Source: Ampelomyces quisqualis (Eukaryota; Ascomycota; Dothideomycetes; Pleosporales; Phaeosphaeriaceae). From it: DNA of 64,000 nt. The stretch's first letter is position 1. Every line of letters starts with the position of its first letter. Location of the stretch: positions 496,001 through 560,000 of the forward strand of contig JAGTXZ010000014.1 in the NCBI GenBank assembly GCA_018398575.1. Reading direction: 5' to 3'. A program made the translations under genes and the position numbers. The notes under the pieces are model-generated. The model made no database searches. It was not told where the DNA came from and was given only the letters and a program-made list of their open reading frames with translations. Of the stretch, positions 56,305 to 64,000 are shown piece after piece.

Positions 56305-56603
56305 TATAACAACGCAGGTAGGTACAGCTATTAGGATTAAATTAGATACGTATTAGAGGCATATAGGAGTGCGTGTTGTATTAGAGATTCTAGATTAGCT
56401 ATACACCTATAGGTCTTGTACAGAAGGACAAGAGAAACTTGTCCTCTATCTATACTATAGGCTTATATTTATAGTAGGCGTAGTAGCTAAGTTAGAGTGC
56501 TATTAGAGCGCTTTTAGTCCTAATCTACTAGCTCCCTACATAATCTGTTACTAAGCCTTTATAAGGTATTAGATGTAACATGTGTTTGCATGTGCTTGTT
56601 ATA
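56305..56603 (-). repeat. 5' LTR of element B
   Basis: 299 bp, with the TATA and fold-back motif (ggacaagagaaacttgtcc on the plus strand). Confidence 0.93.
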
Positions 56604-56780
56604 TATAGCAGGTACCCTAACTAAACTAACAACCTAACCTTAACACCCTAAGCTATATACCCTAACCTAAACTCTACACTAGCTTCTGCGTAACCTAAAC
56701 CTTACTCTACCCCCCTTGTGCTTAACCCTAACCTAACCTCTACCTATAAGCAGGTACTCTAAACCTATTTACTAGCGTAA
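56604..56780 (+). mobile_element. Right end of the hAT element, CCTAAC-rich
   Basis: Starts with the tatag duplication of B, then caggtaccctaactaa, aacctaaccttaacaccc, ccctaacctaaactc and ccctaacctaacctctac. The terminus is aaacctatttactagcgtaa. The reverse complements of caggtaccctaa, caacctaaccttaa and cctaacctctac occur in the left arm (36690s, 43900s and 43870s), so these are subterminal inverted repeats of the hAT, not telomeric DNA. Confidence 0.65.
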
Positions 56781-57071
56781 GCATATGTAAACACATGTTA
56801 TATCTAATACCTTATAAAGGCTTAGTAACAGATTATATAGAGAGCTAGTAGATTAGGACTAAAAGCGCTCTAACAGCGCTCTAACTTAGCTGCTACGCCT
56901 ACTATAAATATAAGCCTATAGTATAGATAGAGGACAAGTTTCTCTTATCCTTTTGTACAAGACCTATAAGTGTATAGCTAATCTAGAATCTTTAATACAA
57001 CACGCACTTCTATATACCTCTAATATGTATCTAATTTAATCCTAATAGCTATACCTACTTGCGTTGTTATA
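56781..57071 (+). repeat. Right part of the split 5' LTR of element C
   Basis: Aligns with LTR positions 9-299. Adding the first 14-16 bases found at 36647-36662 and removing the duplication gives 299 bp. The fold-back motif here is aagtttctcttat, one RIP change from the consensus. Confidence 0.88.
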
Positions 57072-57073
57072 TT

Positions 57074-57086
57074 ACAAGAGAAACTT
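57074..57086 (+). other. Primer-binding site of element C
   Basis: ACAAGAGAAACTT, two bases after the 5' LTR, identical to copies A and B. Confidence 0.6.
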
Positions 57087-57299
57087 TGTCTTACTAGTAA
57101 TAGCATTTAGATAATATTGCAATTTACTTTTAAAAAGATTGCGTTAAAACGTCTAGAACCCTATCTAAATTAAATCTGTTTGCAACCTTAAATCTATTAA
57201 ACACAGTTAAGATTCCTTAGATCTTCTAATAACTAAAGCCTTTAGGTTTAGATTTTTTTATTAACATACAGTTAAGATTACTTTAGTAAAAGTTGCGTT

Positions 57300-60200
57300 T
57301 GGCGCTAAAATAGAAACTTAGAGACTATTAATAACTTAGGAGTATTAGAGGCAACGCTAATAACTCCTCCTAAAGAACTAACTCTAGAAGCCTTCTTTTA
57401 AGACAACTCTATATTAACTATAACAACCTAGCAACAGAGTGCTAAAGCAAAAAAGATAGACACTAAGAAATTAAGAGACAGACCTTCTTAGCCTAGAGCT
57501 GTACTAAATCTAACCCTTGTACAAATAAAGGTTAATTAATTATAACAAGAACTAAAACAGGTATTAGTAAAAATTAATTCTCTTAAAAAAGGACTAACTC
57601 TGTTAGTAGGGCTAGACAAGCTCTTACTTACTACTAAAACCTCTTAGAACTCTTCTGTACTCTGCTGTTTATCTAACAGCTTTATATCTAAGTACTTATA
57701 TTACTATAAAAGCTCTTGCTAACTTTAACAATCTAAAAAAACGCCTAATATAGACAATCTTAGTAATAGAAAAGATTCTACTTTCTGCTAATAGCAGGCC
57801 TTTATCTAAGATTAACTTAAGATTAACTTAGATTACTATTAGACTAAAAGACAACACATAGCCTTAGTATAGGGCTATACTACAAGATTAGCTAAGAGCT
57901 ATCTTAAGCTATAATATTTATTAGATACTAATTAAGAGCAATTCTAGAACGCTAAGTAAATAATTAAGCTACTTAAGTCTTACTTTATTATAGGTAACAA
58001 GGTAGCTAAAAGCTGTGCAGCCTTTACTTAAATACAGATAACTAAAGAGAAAACGTTTTCTTTGTTTAAAGCTAGGTTTTTAAGTTCTGCAGTTAAAGGA
58101 CAAGTACTACCTTTAGAGTAGTTTTACTACTTATAGACTAAGATTACACTAAGGTTGCAAGCCTCTAACCTAGGATTTAGGCACTAATAAAAGAACTTAT
58201 TTAATTAGATAGTAGAACACCTTACTACTTACAATATAGAGTAGAAGAACAACTCTACACTAAGTATAACACTAGCTGCTACTAGGTTACTAATTAAGTT
58301 AGCTCTATAACAGAATTTAGAGCTAAATTAAACTACTACTACTAGCGCTTTAACCAATTCTGCGCTAGCCTATTAATCTACAATAGTGCGTCTTCTTACA
58401 AAAACCTTTAAGCTAGAACAACAAAAGACTTCTAGTAGTTGTTATAATTGTAGTAAGCTAAGACACTACTCTAGTAACTGCATAAAGCTTTGTATGCGTT
58501 AAATTAAAGCTGTAAAAGTAGATAAGTATAAAGATACTTAAAAGCAACCTAATTAGAAGGTGTATTGTACAAGAAATAGAAGCGCCTAAAAGAACACTTT
58601 TTCTTAAGCCTAAGCTGTTATAATTTATTCTACCTTAACTTTTCTTATTTGTTTTGCAGTCTCTATTTCCTTATACCTACGCTTCTTTATAACTAAGACC
58701 TTAGCTTATACCTTAATACTCTTGTTAACACTAGTGCTTAAAGTTTTCTATTTTTAAATTTACAAATTATCTTATTTGTTTCTAAAGCCTTGCAACAACC
58801 TATTTAGAAGCTTTTCTTCTAGGTTTAGGTACGTAGCTTTAAGGATTAGATTACTTCTTTAGTTACTTAATATATTTAACTACACTTAAATATCAATAGC
58901 TAAAAGATTTTGAACTATCTATTTCTTATTCTTAATCTTAGGTCTTAGAATTGTATACTTAGCTTCTAATAGTTAAGACAATTTAAGATTTAATTAGACA
59001 CAGATAGGTTATACTTTATTTAGCTATCTAAGTACCCCTATTTATACAATTCTTTACCTTCTATTTCTACTATTCTATATTAAGCTATAGTGCTAGCTAC
59101 TGTCTATCTTAATGTGCAATAACGCAACGCCCTATAAGAGAAAGAAGACTATTATATCTAAAACAGTCCTTACTGTTTCTCTTCTTCTATTTATTATATT
59201 AAAGGATACTTAAAGCTCTTATTAGCCTAAAAAATCTTAGAGATTTCTTATACCCTAACTAAGCAAAACTGCTTAGAGTCTAAACCCTCTCTAAGTATCT
59301 GCATAGCTCTTATTTCTGCTAATGCATTTTACTTTATTATAAAGAAGCCCTAAAATAAGTTCTTTACAACAAGCCTCTATAAGATTAATAGAATCTTTGC
59401 CTCTAAGGACAACGCAGACAATTAAAGCTAATTAGATAAAAAATTACCTGCCTGTTACTTCTAGTATTAGGATGTATTTAGCAAGTTAGCAGCTAATTAA
59501 TTACCTTTTTATTGTTTATACAATTATAAGATTATCTTTAAAGAACTATTACTAAATGCGTTTAGTCTTCTGTACAAGCAAAACTAAGAGGAGCTTAAAG
59601 CTACTAAGGCCTACGTCTAGAAACACCTTTAGAAAGGTTTTATTAAAGCTAGCTAAAGTCTTTTTGCTTTACTTATCCTTTGTGTACGTAAACTAAATAG
59701 AGATATACGTATCTGTGTAGACTACTAGAAGATTAACGCTCTTACGCGCAAAGACGTCTATCTAATTCCTTGTATTAATAAGCTGCTGTTATGCCTCTTT
59801 AAAGCTAAGATCTTTACTAAGTTTAATATTAGAGCTGCCTTTAATAAAATTTGTATAGATCTTAACTTTAAAGAGTATACTACCTTTTAGACCTGTTATA
59901 GTATATATAAGTGTAAAGTTCTTTCTTTTAGCTTGTGCAATAGGCTAGCTACGTATTAACACTATATAAATAATATACTAATTAATTATCTTAATAATTT
60001 TTGTATTGCGTATCTTAATAACATTCTAATCTACTCTAAGGATATAAACTTACATTAAGAACACGTCTAAAAGGTTCTAGAGCGCCTACAAACTGCAGGA
60101 CTCTAAGTAGATATTTAGAACAGTAAATTCTATGTAACCTGCACAAAGTATTTAGGTTACGTTTTAACAAACTAGGGCACTAAAGTTAACTCTAACAAGG

Positions 60201-62470
60201 TAGAAGCACTCTAAAACTAGGCTAAACCTACTATAGTTACTAGCGTTAAGTTATTTCTTAGTTTTGCTAGTTTCTATTAACAATTTATTAAGGATTTCTC
60301 TTGTGTAGCTAAACTAATTATAAAGCTTTAAAGTCTTTTTACACTGTTTAAATAGACTACAAACTGCTAACAGGCTTTTAATTAGATTAAAGCTTTACTC
60401 TTAGCTATTCCTACGCTATCTTATTTCTATTCTAAGTATAATACAAAGTTAGAAACTAACGCGTTAGATAGAGTAATAGCAGAAGTACTCTCTTAAAAGC
60501 ACTCTAACAACAAGTAGTATCCTATAGCCTTCTACAGTTATGCTCTATTTAAGGCTAAGCTTAATTAGAAAATATATAATAAAGAACTTTTTACTATTTT
60601 AAAAGTGTTTAAGAAGTAGAGAGCTAAACTTACCTCTATATAAAGTTAAATCTAGGTGTATTTAAATTACTACTTCTTAAAATACTTTATAACTACTAAG
60701 GTTCTTAATACACGTTAAGCATAATAGGCAGAGATTATTACCTCTTTTAATTTCTACATTAAGTACATGCTTAGCAAGCTTAACAAGTAAGCTAATATCC
60801 TAAGCTAAAGAGAATAGGACGTTAGTAAGGTTAAGGCTGCCTAACAAGACAACAGATTTTGTGTACTTTTAGGACCTAAACGCCTAAACCCCCTAGTTAA
60901 CTCTAAACTAGCTTAGAACTACGTCTGTAACTAGCTAGAGGTTAATGTTTTAGTTATTTTAGTCTAATCTATTAGTGCCCCCCTAAACTTTAACTTGTTA
61001 GAACTAATTAAAGCTCTGCTAGTAAAGAATTGCTATTTCTTTAAGGAAGAGCGTCTTAAGCTACTACAGCTATATTATGTCTAAGAAGAACTACTACTTT
61101 ATTACTTATGCCTTTGTGTACCTAGAAATTCTTTCTTATACACTTAACTATTTAGAGAGGCTTATAATTAGGTATTTACTGCCTACTTAAGTGCTATAAA
61201 GATGTATTAGCTCCTAGCTTAGCAATACTACTAGAAAGGCATAGAAGCTATATGCAAATACTATGTATAAAACTGCGTTTTCTGTTAAAGATCTTATCTA
61301 AGACAGCTCTAATCCTAAGGTTTTCTCTATCTATTACTAATCTCTAACAGGCCTATACAGCATTTGTGTATAGATTTTAAGACCTTTCTAACTAATTAGC
61401 ATAGCTATAATTAAATTATAGTTATTATTAATTACCTATTAAAGCAATCTGTTTCTATTTCTTACTATAAAATAATTAACGCTTAAGGAATAGCTTACTT
61501 GTTTATCTAATAGGTATACTAATTTAGCTATACGCCTAAAAGTATAGTGTTTAACTACAGCCTCTAGTTTATATTCTAATTCTAGTCTAAGTTCTGTAAG
61601 ATCCTAGGCGTGCAAATTAAGCTTTCTATAGCCTACTATAAACAAACTAATAGACAAACTAAGATTATAAATAAGTATATTAATTAATAATTAAGGCCCT
61701 TTATATTCTATTACTAGGACAACTAAAGTAACCTCTTGCTAATAATTAATTAAGCCTAAGCTACGCTGCTGCACTCTGCAATTAGTATAGTGCTGTACTA
61801 GCTTTTGTTTAGATCTAAACTATAATAAAGCTAGAATTAAGCACTATCTTCTTTAAAATACAAAAATGTAAACGTTAAAGATGCCTTAAGCTTAGCTACC
61901 TATATGTATGCAGCCTAGCGTACAGCTAAAGATAATATAGAAAAGGCGCAGCAATAGATAGCTGCTAAGGTAAATAAATATTATTAACCTATTAATTAAG
62001 TAATAAGTAACAAGGCTTACCTCTTAACCTAAAACTTATCTATTACCTACTTAAGTTGCAAACTTGCTAAATTGTAAGAAGGCCTTTTTAAAGTTTTAGA
62101 ATAAGTTAGCTATTTATTTTAACTAAAGCTACCTAAAGGTTCTAAGATCTATAACATATTTGCTCTAGACGTCCTCTGCAAGGACTCTAATAACTCCCTG
62201 CCTAGTTAGCTAAGCCTAAACCTATCTAGCATCCTAATTTAAGGCGTTAAAGAATAGGAAGTTAAAGAGATTCTAGCTAGCAAGCTGTACTACTCTATCC
62301 TAAAGTATTGTGTAAAATAGGTAGACTATAATCCTAACCTTACTTAGTATAATACCTTAAACTTTATAGGCGCTTTATATATGTTGCAAGCGTTCTATAA
62401 ACGCTATCTAAAATAGCTAAGACCTCTACAAGCGTTAGCTAAGTAGATTATAGCATAAAAAAAAGAAGTT
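57300..62470 (+). pseudogene. Degenerate gag-pol of element C
   Basis: Same domain order as A on the plus strand: zinc knuckle 58440-58481 (CYNCSKLRHYSSNC), reverse transcriptase with YLNN at 60011-60022, RNase H near 60450 (LETNALDRVIAEVLS), integrase near 61230-61660, chromodomain near 62270-62430. It carries more TpA and fewer intact codons than A in several places, consistent with being the oldest copy. Not functional. Confidence 0.9.
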
Positions 62471-63616
62471 AAAGATCTTACAGCATTACAAGACAATTAT
62501 ATTAAAGAAATTAAACTTAATATTGCAACTACTACACTAGTAGGTAACAGCTATTAATAATAAGAGTCTTACTCTTCTATTAAGTCTAATAGCAGACTAT
62601 TACTACTACTAGTAGAACATTCTTAACTATCTAAATTCCTAGGTACAGATACTAACGTACTACCTAGTTATTTTCTATTCTAGCTTTACTTACTATAAGT
62701 ACTAGCCTTTTGCGCTGCTGCCTTTTGCTTTACTACTACCTAAAACGTTACTGCCTACGCCTCCTCTTACTCTGCTAACTAATTAGCCCTTAATACTATT
62801 ATAACATCTACTAGCTAAGCAACTACACTAGTTAACCTAGCTATACTCTTTCTAAGTAACCTAACCTCCTTAGCTATTACTTTAACCTTTTTAGCTAGCT
62901 CCTCCCTCTAGTAATAAGCGCTAACTAACAAGTTAGCATTATTTATATTAGCTACTTGTGCAGTGCTTACTTGCACAACAGTAGCTAACTAAAACGCTAC
63001 CTTCTTAACAGTAGCCTCTTACTCTAACACTACCTTGTTAGACTTATCTCTACTTAAGGTAGCAAACCTATAGTTAAGAGCCTTAGAGAAGCTATTATAC
63101 TCTTAGCCTGCATATAAAAGAACTAGGCAACACTTCTTATTTAAGAGTGTGCAATAAGTACACTTCTTAGACACGTCTAAATAGAATCTAAACTTAATAT
63201 TAAAATAGCTGTAGGCAAAAGCTCTTGCAGCCTATAAGTAAATAACTTAATAGGCTAGAAGATAAGCTCTAAAAGGAACAGAAATAGGCATTGTGTATAT
63301 CTGCAGAAATAATTAGCTAACAATTAAATTAGGAGAGTAGTTAGACAGCTATAGGTATATAAACGTATAGAAGAAGAGTGTAGAAAAGTAGTATACTAGA
63401 GAGCTAGCCTTGTATATATGCTTAAAAAGCTTAAGGTAAAGTTAGGAACGTTAAACGCGCTAGCGCGCTAATTAAAACAATAACAAATAGCTATATTATA
63501 TTATTCTAAAATAAACTTAAGGTAAATAAGAGTTTACAACAATTTAGAAAGGTATCTAAAACAACACTAATACAGACCTAATTAATAGAGACTATTAATT
63601 TTAAGAAGAGAGGTAA

Positions 63617-63915
63617 TATAACAAGCACATGCAAACACATGTTACATCTAATACCTTATAAAGGCTTAGTAACAGATTATGTAAAGAGCTAGTAAATTAG
63701 GACTAAAAGCGCTTTAACAGCGCTCTAACTTAGCTACTACGCCTACTATAAATATAAGCCTATAGTATAGATAGAGGATAAGTTTCTCTTGTCCTTTTGT
63801 ACAAGACCTATAGGTATATAGCCAATCTAGAATTTTTAATATAATACGCACTTCTATATGCCTCTAATACGTATCTAATTTAATCTTAATAGCTATACCT
63901 ACCTGCGTTGTTACA
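63617..63915 (+). repeat. 3' LTR of element C
   Basis: 299 bp, preceded by a purine-rich tract and followed by aaagg, the duplication also found at 36642-36646. Confidence 0.93.
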
Positions 63916-64000
63916 AAAGGCTTCTACACGTTAGGAAAAATTAAGATTTGTCTGGTTAGCCTAGTCGCAGCGACCCGCAGCTGCCTAATAGTAATACTAT
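63916..64000 (+). other. Right flank of the transposon nest
   Basis: TSD aaagg, then cttctacacgttagg, which continues the match to the 13.8-kb relic (aatggcctctgtaaag) for some 15-20 bases, and then GC-richer DNA to the window edge. No gene seen in the 85 bases available. Confidence 0.5.

Larger units (their letters stand above)
49507..56603 (-). mobile_element. Ty3/gypsy chromovirus copy B, complete, inverted, 7097 bp
   Basis: LTRs 49507-49805 (3' LTR in element sense) and 56305-56603 (5' LTR) are 299 bp and reverse-complement those of A. The flanking 5-bp duplication tatag (49502-49506 and 56604-56608) is perfect. The polypurine tract appears as ttacctctcttctt at 49806-49820. It is inserted in the right part of the hAT element. 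Confidence 0.95.
36663..56780 (+). mobile_element. hAT-family DNA transposon inserted in the 5' LTR of element C, itself interrupted twice
   Basis: The left end reads acggcagtaaataggt and the right end, reverse-complemented, ttacgctagtaaataggt, sharing agtaaataggt. Outside them lie gcacatgt (36655-36662) and gcatatgt (56781-56788), both LTR sequence, an 8-bp duplication with one C-to-T change, the size hAT elements make. The exact terminal bases are uncertain by about 2. Without inserts A and B the element is about 5.9 kb. Both arms carry GGTTAG/CCTAAC-rich subterminal sequence. A degenerate hAT transposase lies in the middle. The 43.8-46.7 kb part is AT-rich with intron-like segments and no identified domain. 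Confidence 0.75.
36647..63915 (+). mobile_element. Ty3/gypsy chromovirus copy C, outermost element of the nest (interrupted)
   Basis: The 5' LTR starts at 36647 (tataacaagcacat...), is split by the hAT insertion after about 14-16 bases, and resumes at about 56787-56789; the two parts together make exactly 299 bp. The 3' LTR is 63617-63915. The flanking 5-bp duplication aaagg is perfect (36642-36646 and 63916-63920). The internal part, 57072-63616, has a primer-binding site at 57074-57086, coding remnants on the plus strand, and a purine-rich tract (aagaagagaggtaa) right before the 3' LTR. All reading frames are broken by TAG/TAA stops of RIP type. It inserted first, because every other element lies within it. 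Confidence 0.88.

Noticed and set aside
56604..56772. CCTAAC-rich stretch as a telomere or subtelomere
   Set aside because: The units are irregular (not TTAGGG arrays) and their reverse complements occur in the left arm of the hAT; they are better explained as subterminal repeats of that element.
36663..56780. A Starship-type giant element with a DUF3435 recombinase
   Set aside because: The central coding remnant matches hAT transposase core and dimerisation motifs; no tyrosine-recombinase motif was seen.
36500..64000. CRISPR array or bacterial mobile element in the AT-rich repeats
   Set aside because: Repeats are paired LTRs, not short regular repeats with spacers, and the host is a fungus.

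Overview
The window comes from a filamentous ascomycete (Pezizomycotina; a Pleosporales-like dothideomycete is my inference). Genes have short GT-AG introns (about 48-100 bases), products are typical of Pezizomycotina, and a gene-rich, GC-balanced half (1 to about 36 kb) joins an AT-rich, repeat-induced-point-mutation (RIP)-like half (about 36.5-63.9 kb).

Gene-rich half, left to right: the 3' end of a gene for a CCCH-zinc-finger-associated protein; a cytochrome P450; a small low-complexity protein; a single-pass membrane protein; a secreted GH5 endoglucanase; an 838-aa RING-like/coiled-coil protein; the complex I 21.3 kDa subunit; a 10-kb stretch poor in recognisable genes with a polyproline protein; a GC-rich stretch (20.0-24.7 kb) full of splice-like exons I could not join into models and holding a 74-bp inverted repeat; two adjacent small tail-anchored membrane proteins; an AVT-type vacuolar amino-acid transporter; two small conserved or uncharacterised proteins; a secreted DUF1996 protein; and a Baeyer-Villiger-type flavin monooxygenase. 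The functions are diverse (P450, BVMO, cellulase, transporter, respiratory subunit) and I see no coherent biosynthetic cluster.

AT-rich half: this is one four-element nested transposon stack that can be taken apart from target-site duplications. Ty3/gypsy element C (36647-63915, TSD AAAGG) carries in its 5' LTR a hAT DNA transposon (about 36663-56780, probable 8-bp TSD). The hAT carries gypsy element A in its left part (36736-43831, TSD ACCCC) and inverted gypsy element B in its right part (49507-56603, TSD TATAG). A, B and C are one family: 299-bp LTRs, CCHC zinc knuckle, RT, RNase H, integrase and chromodomain, all broken by RIP-type stops, with the RT catalytic YLDD changed to YLNN in all three. 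Each has a 13-base primer-binding site complementary to a sequence in its own LTR placed about 33 bases after a TATA box, as expected of self-priming Tf1/sushi-type chromoviruses. The empty target site resembles a relic at 13.8 kb, which gives an internal picture of the locus before invasion.
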